The notes under the pieces are model-generated. The model had not been told where the DNA came from, searched no databases, and saw only the letters and a program-made list of their open reading frames with translations. Shown here piece by piece: positions 24,823 to 48,000 of a DNA stretch of 64,000 nucleotides. This DNA is from Zygnema cylindricum. Lineage: Eukaryota; Streptophyta; Zygnematophyceae; Zygnematales; Zygnemataceae. The stretch covers positions 458,335-522,334 of the forward strand of contig JBBHKE010002926.1 of assembly GCA_037447655.1 (NCBI GenBank), in the 5' to 3' direction. Numbering within the stretch: position 1 is the stretch's first letter; every line of letters begins with the position of its first letter. The translations under genes and the position numbers were made by a program.

Positions 24823-26008
24823 GGGAATTGATCATGACAGTGACTGTTTTGGTTGCGCACAGTCACTTACGTCATTTCGTCAAAAGACGTACGCTTGAAG
24901 TACACATTGGTACAAATAAAGTACCGTTGAGTATAAATTTGACGGTCAATCGGTTGGACATCTTTGACTTTCATAATATTGTTTCAACCGCTTAAAATTT
25001 TGCCGCGCTTGCGAACGTCGACCGTCATAATAAAATTAGCAATTCACACGGCCGGCGAGCGTTTACGGTAACAAAACTGCGGCGACCACATGTAAATAAA
25101 ATGGTTGCAGACAGTAACTTTTTGTCGTTATGTGAGCTCCACGGTGAGAGCACTTAGCCGCAAAATTGAAATTGAATCGTCTAAGTGTTACATTGAACTT
25201 AGACGCAAAGTGAAACGAAACCTATTGAAACTGAAAGTACTATAAGTCTCGTACGAAAATATTATAACGCACCAAAAGAAATAAACTTTTACAATAAAAC
25301 GAACCGGCGTAAAAATATCATTTGAAATTAAATGAAAAAAATGAGCGTCGTCACGCGCGACGAAATCGAGCCTCGCTATTTACGAATCAACATACTTACA
25401 TTGACAAGATCGTAGCAGGATCTGCCGTACAAAGGTATTGCCGCTTTGTTTTACACATAAATTACTTCCGCGGACGAAAAAATCGCGTCACGCTTCGCGG
25501 ACCAACATTTCCTCGCAATCGACCAGCGTGCGACTCGAACAAATGAATACCGGCCGGCGCACCAAACCGAACCGACACAAAAGTACAGTACCGAACGAAA
25601 CAAAACATAACTGTCGCGAACCGAACAAAAATTTGACTGCACGATTTCGGTCGACGCCGATTCGCCGCTGTCAATGTAAGATTGTAAGTATGTTGATTCG
25701 TAACGACAAAAAGTTACTGTCTGCAACCATTTTATTTACATGTGGTCGCCGCAGTTTTGTTACCGTAAACGCTCGCCGGCCGTGTGAATTGCTAATTTTA
25801 TTATGACGGTCGACGTTCGCAAGCGCGACAAAATTTTAAGCGGTTGAAACAATATTATGAAAGTCAAAGATGTCCAACCGATTGACCGTCAAATTTATAC
25901 TCAACGGTACTTTATTTGTACCAATGTGTACTTCAAGCGTACGTCTTTTGACAAAATGACGTAAGTGACTGTGCGCAACCAAAACAGTCACTGTCATGAT
26001 CAATTCCC
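24823..26008. mobile_element. 1.19-kb element with 308-bp terminal inverted repeats
   Basis: The left arm (24823-25130) and right arm (25701-26008) are reverse complements. I count only two mismatches in 308 bp. They begin GGGAATTGATCATGACAG. Inner sequence 25381-25400 also matches the inner edge of the right arm, so a ~250-bp segment interrupts the left repeat. Flanks AAATATTTT and TATATTTTT may be a worn 8-9-bp target duplication, which with the long repeats would fit a Mutator-like element. No transposase is seen. Confidence 0.75.
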
Positions 26009-26497
26009 TATATTTTTTTCACTTATTGCCGATAAATAATTTGTTGGTCTCAGTCTCTCAGAGCAATATATCGGGACCCCTCACCTTTCGTTAACCGATT
26101 AATATTGGTATCAGTTCCATCGCGATACGTTTTTTACCGATACACAACACTAGCCGCTTATTAGCGCTGGAGGATTTGTATCATCAGATAACGCGAAACT
26201 ATTATTTAAAATAACAATTTGGTGAAATAGACGTGGCATATTCTAGTCCACTTCCTGAAACAGGGCTTTTACTCTATTTTATAATTTTTGGCCAATAAAA
26301 TTTCGACGAAATTAGGGTTTTGAACTCTAAAAACGACTTGCAGGATACTTACATTACCTGTACCGTATTTCTGCCCTAAACTTCTCCGGTTTGGACTTCC
26401 GTACATAGACTTGCCATAAATATTGCACACGTGGACAGATCTGTCATAAACTCATAACGGTACTGTAGATTCAACATGGATCCTCATAAAAAGTACA

Positions 26498-27090
26498 GTA
26501 CGGCTTTCCCTGGATGTACGAATTTCCAAATCTGTCACCATTCTGGTACGAATTACAGAACAACAGCCAGGATGTAATTTGCTCCCCCGAAAGTTTTTGC
26601 CCTAAAAATAGTTTCTCGAGACAGTTTGGGCGTCAGCCATTCATAGATAGCCACGTGTCACCATCTCAATGGACCAGCAGAAAATGATTATTAAAGTACG
26701 GTTAGTATTGTACGGCTTTCCCTAGATGTACGAATTTCCATATCTGTCACCATTCTGGTACGGATTGCAAAACAACAGCCAGGATGTAATTTGCTGCTCC
26801 AATTTTTTTGACCTAAAAACCTTTTGCAGAAAAGTTTCTCAAGACAGTTTGAGCGTCAGCTGTGCAGAGATTGCCACGTGTCACCATCTAATTGGAAATA
26901 ACAGAAAATTAGCAATAAAGTACGGTTGACAGTGCAGAGAAAAGAGCCGTACGGTACTGTACGGATCTCTAGCTCCAAGCGCCTAGCAAGAAGCTCGCTT
27001 GGCAATCGCTCTTTCTCCCTACTTTTGTTTTTTTATGATGACACGTGGCAGCAGTTGAGAGGCTGATCTGATTGGCTGACGTCAGAGACT
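26498..27090 (+). promoter_or_regulatory. duplicated promoter block upstream of the ArfGAP gene, with G-boxes
   Basis: A ~212-bp unit starting CGGCTTTCCCT is tandemly duplicated (about 26498-26709 and 26710-26940). Each unit has GCCACGTGTCACCATCT, a CACGTG G-box. Closer to the gene, ACACGTGGCAGC (near 27042), an inverted CCAAT box (GATTGG near 27070) and palindromic TGACGTCA (near 27077) follow. bZIP/bHLH and NF-Y sites of this kind are common in plant promoters. The start site is not placed. Confidence 0.5.
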
Positions 27091-27118
27091 CACCTGTTTC
27101 GTTTTCTATTTCGGCTTT

Positions 27119-27480
27119 TCTGGTGGAAAGGGAGAGGAAGAGGAAGACAAGAAGTACAAGAGGGAGGGAAGGGAGGCAGGGAGAGTGGAGAGGGGAGAGT
27201 GGAGAGGGAAGAGGGAGAGAACGAGGAGAGAGTGAGGAGGGAAAGCGATAGGGAAAAGAGGGGGAGAGAGAGGGACAGAGTGAGGGAGAGAGCGAGGAGT
27301 GAGAGGGAGGGAGAAGAGAGGAGAAGCGAGAGGAGGGAGCGAGGGGGAAGAGAGAAGAGAGAGGAGAGGAGGGAGGGGAAGGAGAAAAGGTGAGTTGAAT
27401 CAGGTTTAGGAGAGAGGGAGGAGACAGGAGAGAGAGAGAGAAGAGAGAGAGTAAGTCTGAAGAGGTGAAATACAAGAAAA
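27119..27480 (+). repeat. purine-rich GA tract
   Basis: About 360 bp almost entirely of A and G on the + strand, made of irregular GAGAGG, GGGAG and GAAG words. It lies 200 bp before a pyrimidine-rich tract of similar length. Confidence 0.8.
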
Positions 27481-27698
27481 AGCTAAAAAAGGTTTAAGGG
27501 AAGACAGGTGAAAAAAAGAAAGAAGAGAGAGAAAAATAATGCTGACAGAAATTAGGGAGGAGGGATGAAAGAGAGAGGGAGAGGGATGCAGGGAAGGGGA
27601 GGAGGGAGGGAATGCACAGATAAGTTTTTGAATTGAGTGTTTTGTTGATCTAGTTAGCGAATTTTGTCAATCGTTAATCTAGGTTTCGTTTGTACTTC

Positions 27699-27723
27699 CC
27701 TCTCTCTCTCTCTCTCCCCCCCC

Positions 27724-27762
<39 letters not shown>

Positions 27763-28176
27763 CCACACACATACACACTGCCTCTCACTCTCTTTCTCAC
27801 TCTATTTCTCTCTCTCCCTCTCGTTCTCCCTCTCTCCCTCTCGTTCTTTCTCTCTCCCTCTCGTTCTCTCTCTCTCCCTCCCCTCCTCTCTCTCTTTCTC
27901 ACACCCACTATTATTCTCTGCCCTCCCTCTCTCTTCTCCCCTCTTTCTTCCCCTCTCTTCCCCTCTCTCTCTCTCTCTCCCCCCTCTCTCTGTCCCTCCC
28001 TCCCTGCCCCCTTCCTCTCACACTTTTCCTCGCTCTTCTTCTTTCTTTCTCTCCGTCCCTCTCTCTCCCTCTTCTCTCCCTCTGTCTCCCTCTGTCTCTC
28101 TCTCTCTCGCATCTGCCCCTCACTCCCCCCCTTTCTCTTCCTCTCCCCCCCCCCTTCTCCCTCCCTCCCCTCCCAG
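27699..28176 (+). repeat. pyrimidine-rich CT/CA tract, probable 5' UTR
   Basis: CT-rich DNA with a (CA)n block near 27740-27770 runs up to the ATG of the ArfGAP gene. Long open frames across it on both strands are low-complexity artefacts. CT-rich leaders are common in plant transcripts. Confidence 0.7.
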
Positions 28177-28177
28177 G

Positions 28178-39485
<11,308 letters not shown>

Positions 39486-42098
39486 TTGTGGTACAAAGTC
39501 GATAAAGGAACAAGAATTTAAACGCAAAAGAAAAAAAAATGCAAAAACGTGGATCGGTGGGAGAGGGACTATATCTGTTTTTTTTGTTTTGTTTTTTTTT
39601 TTGGCGTTTCGTTTGTTTACTCGTCGATTTCGGGCGAGAGATATTTTTTCGGAAACTTTTAGGAGTTGGTAGGATTTTTTTCGACAAGTTTCAAGATGGG
39701 AAGTTGATAGAAAAGTAAAAGCTGTTTCGGGTATGGGAATTTAATGTTGACAAAAGAAAGGAAATTTGACACCTTTTTTTTGTCTTTGAGAGGTCCGGTT
39801 TTTTGGGGGATATTTGAAGTGATTCAGATCGTGATTTGAAAAAAGGGTAAACATCTGTGATGTTGACAGGAAGGAGAGTTGTTTTAGAGGAGGGAGAGTC
39901 AAGAGGGAGGAGAGATGAAAGGAAGGAGAGTGTACGAGGAAGGAGAGTTTAAGCGAGAGTATCAGAGGGAGGAGAGTTAAAAGGTAGGTGGGATGAATCA
40001 TGTACTAGAGGCCGAAAAGTGAAGTACACGTAATTTTTCTTTGGATTTAGTTTTACTTGTAGATTACGAGGAGATATGTATAATGTTGTTATCCTTCAAG
40101 ATGGTTTTATTGGAATTACTGTCGTGGACATTACTGTTCTCTCTTTTGTTTTTTTTTCTTCTCTTTAAGCTAAATGCACTTTTTTTTTGTATTCATTGAT
40201 GTGATGTTTTATTTTAAGAGATTTCATGCTTGCTTTGAACTTATTTGGGATGACGAAATTATATCAAGCAAATTTCACATTCAATTCCTTATATAAGTTG
40301 TTTCTTATTTCTATTATAAGTTGTGGTTTTTTTGTTTAAGTGTTTTATAAGTCTTTGACGAGGTCAAATCTACAGGCTTTCTACACATTGGTTTTTTTTT
40401 TTGTCTTATGTGAGGAACTTTGCAGCTTTGCGAGTTACCTTGTGTATACAAATACTCAAAAAACTCCATGAAGTTTATGATTTTTTGAGTGAATTTCTGA
40501 CTCATGTTATGCTTGATCTGATTAGTAACTCGTTTACTTCAAGACCAGTGGGTTTCGGATCCACTACTTCGAGTAATTATTGTATTTTGTTTTATTTGCT
40601 TAAGGGTGGTAGATTGCTAGTTACGGAAAATTTGAAGCGAATGCTTTGCTAATGAATATCCAACGGTCTGTGTCACCTCCCGTACCTTTGGAGCATAGGC
40701 ACAGTACGGAGAGGTCCCGATTTCTGTAAACAACCTCACTTTTCGTCCGACGGAACAAAACTCTTTAGTAATCTCTCGAGTCGACAAACCACCAGCTAAG
40801 TTATATTTGCAAATTAGTGTAGCTTTCAATATTTGAATCGATTTGCACAATTTTTAGGGGAGGATTTGTAACTCTGTACGGACTGTGTACACCAACGGGT
40901 CACTTAACTTCCTCCAAAGTGGATAATCTCTACACGTGTCCCATTCGTTAGCGATTTGCTAACATGTGCATATAAGACCACATACTGGTCGAAATATTTT
41001 TGCACATGCTGGCACATCGCCCGGCTGAGCTCTCCCGTCCGCTTATCCACTTCCCTCTTCCCCGCCTCACATTGGCAACACCTCACTTCACTACTGCCAC
41101 GTGGTAAACTCCAATTTCTTCTATTCTCCGGAGCTGCCCTAAATACTACATCCTTTCATTACGTCAGTTTAGTCAATATTGTACACGAACGGACAGAAAT
41201 CGTCCGAATGGTACACTACTAATGTACGATTTGCATCTTTTTTTTGTACGTTACAGAAAAAAGTTTTGTACGTTTGGCTGCGACATAGCATTATCGCCTG
41301 CTTTGTTTCTGACATCATGACTGGTGTCCGAACATCATTTTTGCTCTCCAAACATCATTTTTGTAGACTTCATTCTGCCCTTAAGTTTTGCCTGTTGATT
41401 TTGGAAGCCCCTACCATAGGGTAATCAATTAATTACACTGTCGAATATTTACCCTCGTTTTTAGGGTAAACCGTACAATTCGTACAATTTTATGGTACTT
41501 TTAAACCCTAAAAGTGTACGAAATTTCATAAACTGACGCGAACAACTCTCTTTTTTTCCATAACTTTTTACATAACTTTTTACATAACTTTTTCCTACAC
41601 CATCATCATCATTGTTACTCTCTCACTTTACTGTGTTTGCTCTATTGTGCTTATCTCTTTACCAGTTTACCTTAAGGAAGAGAGTGTAAGAATCACACCA
41701 TTTTAGGAAGTTTTTGTGAGTGGAGTATTGCAAGGAGCGTTAACTGTACGGATAAAAAAAGGTGCATTTAGGAAATATTTTGGATCAGCAACTTGCGATT
41801 TTCAAGGAGGCAGTTTGAATAACTTAAATCTAAAACTGGATTTTTAATCGCAGCTGAAAAGCTCCAATCAACCAAATGTTAACGATACCAAAAAACATAT
41901 GTTAATTATTCTTTTAAGAAATTGGACCAATAGCAGCATTGCTCATCACATTCATTCTTCTCGGCTAACTTTTTGGCTTCACTTTTGATTAACTTTTGGT
42001 TATACTTCAGCAAGGTTTTATTGTAGTACTTCTTTTCAACTCTCCTGTCACCTTTTTGAAAAAAAATTGGTAAACAAATTTAGCAAACGCCAGAAGCC
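39486..42098. other. 3' flank of the ArfGAP gene and 5' flank of the next gene
   Basis: The first part should be 3' UTR; a purine-rich GGAGAG patch lies at 39865-39980. A CCACGTGG G-box lies at 41098-41105, about 1 kb before the next ATG. Triplicate CATAACTTTTT words lie near 41562-41595. No gene is seen on either strand. Confidence 0.5.
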
Positions 42099-45000
42099 AT
42101 GGCTATGGCGTCTCCTTCACAATGTGCTCCATTCGTGACAGATTTGCTCAACAATTCTGACCGTACAGCCGTCTGTATTACGGGAAACACAAAAGATTCC
42201 GTGTTCGGAATCAGTTCTAGAGCGCAGAGAGCTTCAAGCTCATTGGCTAGGGTCAGTGACGTGGCAGTTAGGGTTGGTGATCATAGTGTTAGGAGGAGAA
42301 AACTTGCCACGTGGCAAGTTAGGGCAGTGGCAAAGGAGGCAGAAACTTCCACTGGTAAGATTCACCTCCTTTTGGTTCCCCAATTGATGTACTTTTAATC
42401 CCTGCTAAGTAAAAACTCCTCTGGAGTTGATATCCTTCACTTTTCTCTATTTTGATTCCAGCTGGTCTGCATTATCTGAAACGGATTATTTTTATTTTAC
42501 GGATGGCCTTATTTTTAGTCTATGGAACGTCTTACTTTACTTTATGTAATGTCTTTTTTTTAGTTTACAGAACGTCTTATCTCTAGTTTATCAAACGTCT
42601 TATTTTCAGTTTGCCGGACTTCTTCATTTTATTGAGGGAACGCCTTATTTTCCAACGTTTATCAACTACTGTCAGTGCAAAAATACTGCTTGAAAACACT
42701 TTTTGGTTGAAAATAATTTCTGATGGTTGACCTGATTTAAAATGAGAGACATGTTTGTATCAGGTTCCTTCAAAGCTCGAAAATCTTCATTTGTTCTTTG
42801 TTTGGTTTCTGTACAACTCCTGTGTTTTGTTTGGCGTTTCCATATCATGTCCTTAATTAAAGTAACATACTTATTTGGCGTTTCCATATCATGTCCTTAA
42901 TTGAAGTAACATACTTTTCTCCTTGACCTGATCTTATTGCTATCCATGTCGTCCTCTTATGTAAAAAAAATATATTATCCATTATTGTTATTCATATCTA
43001 TTTATTTATTTGGGTGGTTGTTATTATTACATATATTTTTTTAGCTTCTGTCATGTAATTTCTTAGGTGGTTGGTCAACCTTTTTTTTCTGTTTTTTTTG
43101 GCGGCGGATAGGGCTTGGTATTGCTCAAATCTGCCCACAAGTTTCTGTGTTTTTGTTTTTTTGGGTGAACCAATTGCTAAGCTTATGTTATGCAATGTCA
43201 GCAGATGTTGGAGGCTGTTCTATGGATATTTAAAGTATGTGAGAACAATAGGAAACACTATATGTGGTTTGCCCAATGCTATAAACGTATTGTCCTGTAT
43301 AATTCACGTATAGTATGGGGTAATTGCATATGGTTCTTCCAATTGTATTTACACATTTGTACTATCTTTTCATGGAGACAATATTTGTTGTCCTCCTGAT
43401 TTCTTACTGTTTCTGAATAAAGTGCAACCATAGAACAAAGCGTGCGTACTGTGCAAATACTTTTTTTTTTTTGCCGTACAATACGTTTCTTTGAAAACAT
43501 AGTGTATTCTGTGCATTTACTAACTTGTATGAAGTCAATGTACTAATTTTGGCACGCTTTGATTACTGGCTGTTTCTGGACTGTTGAATTTGTGTCTCTG
43601 CAGAGACTGTTTCCTTACGCTAACCGAAACTGAAAGCACAAAGAAAAACGTTATGTAGTGCCACAACAGCACTGTTCTTTTAGTACGACAGTTGATATAT
43701 AATTATGTATGTCATGCAGTTCGCACAAAGTCAATAGTTTGTACAATGTACAAACTGTGCAACTGTATTATCGTCATATGACCGCGTCACAGTTGTATAG
43801 TAAGGATCGCATCATCCAATCGCAGTTTCAAGAATGTCACCATTTTGTTTTTTTTCATGCAGGTAGAGTTTTTGGTCAGGTATAGCTTCGGATTCTGTCT
43901 CCTTAATAGGGAATCTATTCGGAATCAGAATCAAAAAAGCTATATTGGTGTTTATTTTAAAAAATTAGTATTTTATTTTACTTGCTGCAGTGGTGGTTGA
44001 AGAAGTGGAGTTTGTTTGGGCTGGATCCGGAAATGAGGTGCTTCTCACGGCTGATTTCCTCAACTGGGATGAAAAAGTGCCCCTCATCAAGGGTGATAAA
44101 GGGCTTTTCCAGATCAAGCAGGTATGTGCAAAATTATCTTTGCCAATCATAGTTTTAATGTGCGGAAAGGTACAGAACGCTATGTGGTTCTCCCATATTA
44201 TGTGTGTACTATACCTGAAAAAGCTGTATAATAAACCTGTGGTACGGTGTAACCAGACATAGAATTTCCAAGTGTCTTCGCAATTTTGAACTATATTGGC
44301 AATAGTCTGAAAATGAGTGCATGGGCCTGGAAGTTAGGGCAGTGATGAGTTTTACACCTTAAGGTCAGGCCATAGCCTAGTTCAAATGCGCAGAAACAAT
44401 TGAAAAGTCACTATATGTGGTAACCATATATATATATATATATGTGGTATATATACTATACACGTATTATACGATATTACTGCAGATAGCATTTCCACTT
44501 GTTTTCGCACATTTGAACTATGAGACGCAGATTACTGGGAAGCTACACTATGTATCGCTTCAGCGTTAATGTTTTTGTCGCCACTTAAATCAACTTATCT
44601 ACGTTCATACGTGTATTTTGATTTGGAGGTCTCCAATGAGAAGGCAAAAATGTGACCTTTTAGTGCAACCTTCGGATAATTTTGGAATAACAATCCGCAA
44701 ATGTGTATGGAGAAAATGAGCTCAAAGGCCAAAAAACATCAACACTTATAGCGACTCACAGTGTACCTTCGGCTTAAAAACATTTGTTTGGAAGAAGATG
44801 TACTACAGAGATGGCTCTAGCTGGGAAGTCGTTGATACAATTTTGGTGCAGACAAGGGTAAGTGTAAAATGCTCAAATTTTTCTTTGTTAGTGGAAACTG
44901 GCCTTTACAGACAGACCCATTATGATTGGCAGTTACCAAATTTCTTTCATGCAAGAGTCTGAGTCTCTCTTCACTTCGCATTTTTTTTTTTGGTCTTTTG

Positions 45001-48000
45001 TTCCAGAAACTTGCCCCGGGAAGTTATTCTTACAAATTTATAGTTGATGGAGTATGGCGACACAGCCCTGACAGTCCCACTGTGGAGGATGGCACTGGAG
45101 GTTACAACAATGTTGTAGTAATTTCAGGTCTGGATATTAAACTAGTCTTTATCGTTTTTGTTACTGGCTCCTTTCTATCAATGTTTATCTGGGTGCCGAG
45201 GCTTGTCGATGTTGAGGTTTGCATTTACTGGATGTGTTACTATCCAAACATATGGATTCAGTTTTGATTGGGGGGGGGAACTAACTAAATTTAGTGCTAA
45301 AGGTCGTAGTGACAATATGAAACCATCAGCTTTACTTGCCATTTGGGAATAGTGATTTCTATCGGTAAATTATAAACAATCTGCAGGTTTCTGTCAACCA
45401 TTAAATGACACTTTTCTTCTAGCTTGAGACGAAGCTCTCTTTTGTGCATGCTAGAGTGATCATGTTTCTGGAATATAGTCTCATGTCTGTGAGTAATGTT
45501 TTCGTTTTTGAAAATTTGGTGGTCTCATTAACAGAATTTTACGGTCTCATTAACAGAATTTTACCTTGGATAATCAAACATTAGTGTATTTTGTTGACTA
45601 GTCGTGTATAACAAATGTGTTCCCACCAGAAACAAATGATTGACATAACTTGAGAAATTTCTGATGAAAGCATAAACTTGACTAATTGTAGTTGGTGAGC
45701 TGTAAGTAGCTCTCTTCAGTCGATTCTATTTTGAACTTACCCACGTCTCAAAAGGGGTTTCAAAGTTAACAAGATGGGTTTTCTGACTATCAGCACTGTT
45801 AAGGGTTATGCCAAGGATTTTTTTTTTGCAATTCCACAGGTCCTGTATACCCGATTCAAAACCAGAACAAATGTTCAAGTTATATTTTTGATTTTTTCAA
45901 GCTGATACCATTGGACATTGAAAATGACACCAGTGTTGATATTGACATTGACGTCGGCTTCTACCATGACATCTGCTTTTACAGCAACATTAGCATGGGC
46001 ATTAATGCTGATGTTTGTATTCCTTCAAGATATCACATCGACACTGATGCTTAGTTTCCTTTTTAGCGTAGGTATCACATTCCAGTTGATAATCCCATTG
46101 GTATGATGTTTACATTCCTTTTTAGCTGTATGTATTTACGTTTCATCTGTCATTGGTATCACATTGATGTTTTTTTTTTTTTTGGAATTGACGTTGACAT
46201 TGATGTTTTCTATCTTATACACACAGACATTTAAATATCACTTGACATTGACATTGATGTCTACTTTTCATTTAACATAGGTATCTAAAGTTCATTAATT
46301 GCCGCTGCCATTGCCGTTAACATTGACATTGATGTTTACTTCCCTTTTAACATTGCTATTGATGTTGACGCTGACATCTACATCGACATCAACATTGACT
46401 TGCGTGTCGAATCTAAATTCCCACTGCCATTTTCATTGACGTGCACATTGACATTGATATTGACATTGACATTAACATCGACATTGACATCCAACATTGT
46501 CATTGCCATCAACATTGTATAGACATGGACATAGACATGGACATTGACATTGACATTGACGTTGAAATGACATTTATATTGCTTTCGACATCGGCGTTGA
46601 CATCGCTATCAACATTGACATTGACATTACCATTTTCCTTGCCCTTTCCATTGCCATTGACATTGCCGTCGTGACACGGTGCGCAGGAGCTTCAACTCCA
46701 CCTGCTAGCCCTTCTCCCCCGAAGGAGCCAGTTGCTCCCAAAGCTGAAGCAGCACCCGCTCCCAAGGCTGCCGCTCCAGCAGTAGGAAAGGCAGTAGGAA
46801 AGAAGCCAGCTGCAAAACCGATTGGACCAGCCATGTCAGAGGATATTATTCCTCAACTAACAACAAAATTGGAAAGTGAGGCCGGTCTCAGTGACTTGAC
46901 TCTCACATTCAGTGAAGATCAGGTGCCTGCTCATTTCCTTTTTTTTCTGTTTGACTGTGGCTGTCTTTTCAGCTCTGTTTTGTTGAGAAATATTGCTTTC
47001 CTAATTCTTCCCATTATGTTGTTTCTCTCCTTCGTTCTCGTCTGAAGATTTTCATTAGAAGTAGGTGGACTTTTCTGGGCTTAAATCAAATGCAGAAAGT
47101 GAGCTTTTTTATGTGTGGGTTTTAGCATTTTACTTTCCAATAGTCAAACTTCGAACAAACATTTTTGTTTTTGTGGGTCTTCTGAGTATATGCCCGCATG
47201 GTTGAAAATCAAATATTTCATAGACAAGAGCTCTGTTTTGTCTTTTTACGTTTAATTCTCATGCAGAATCAGAAATGCAACGTATCACAATAGTGCTTAT
47301 AACAAGTCCCTTCGGTGAAAAATGGTGATTCCAGGTTCCGTTCTAAGAGTTGCTAATAGATAATTAACATATTGAAATAAACTTCGTTAATGCTTCTAAG
47401 TGATTTTCTTTATGGTCTTTTAAAAAGTTGTGGATGTTCATTCAATCTAATGACGGACATTCAGTCAGTTTCCATGGGTTAGCTGTTCAATGTTTAAGGC
47501 AATAGGAAATGTAACTGCCAAATCTTGACTGAAGTATAGTCTGACCCACAAACTGAAAAAATAGAAAAAATAATTTATTTTACCGAGACATTCTCCTGGA
47601 ATGTTCATAATTTCTTTAAATAAATTGCATGCCTATGTTTCGAGGGACGAATCCAGTTCTTTCTTTTATCATATTCCAGAGCATTGTATATTTGTCGGAA
47701 ACCAATCTTATATTTTTAATCTAAAGGTAGTAGAAGGGTTTGCCGTGGATTTAGTTTGAACGTATGGATTTAGTTCTATGATTGATGCAGCTTCGTGGAA
47801 GTTTCCTTAAAGGAGGTGTTTCTTATGCGTTTTGGTGCTACTTTCCTGATGGCAAGCTCGAAGGTATGATTTTTTTCCATGTTCCTTTTTGCAACTCTTT
47901 TGTCTGGTTTGCCTTTTCATTCTTTTTTGTACACTTCTGCTCCCTTGGCAGGTTTTCAATGCTTTTTTTCCCATGTATTTAGGCTAGAAAATAAGGATTC

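Noticed and set aside
25322-25806. Overlapping frames inside the long-TIR element
   Set aside because: They cross the terminal repeat, overlap on both strands and show no transposase motif.
45905-46675. Possible CRISPR-like or coding His-Ile-Asp repeat
   Set aside because: The hexamer units are contiguous without unique spacers, and the region is an intron between in-phase exons.
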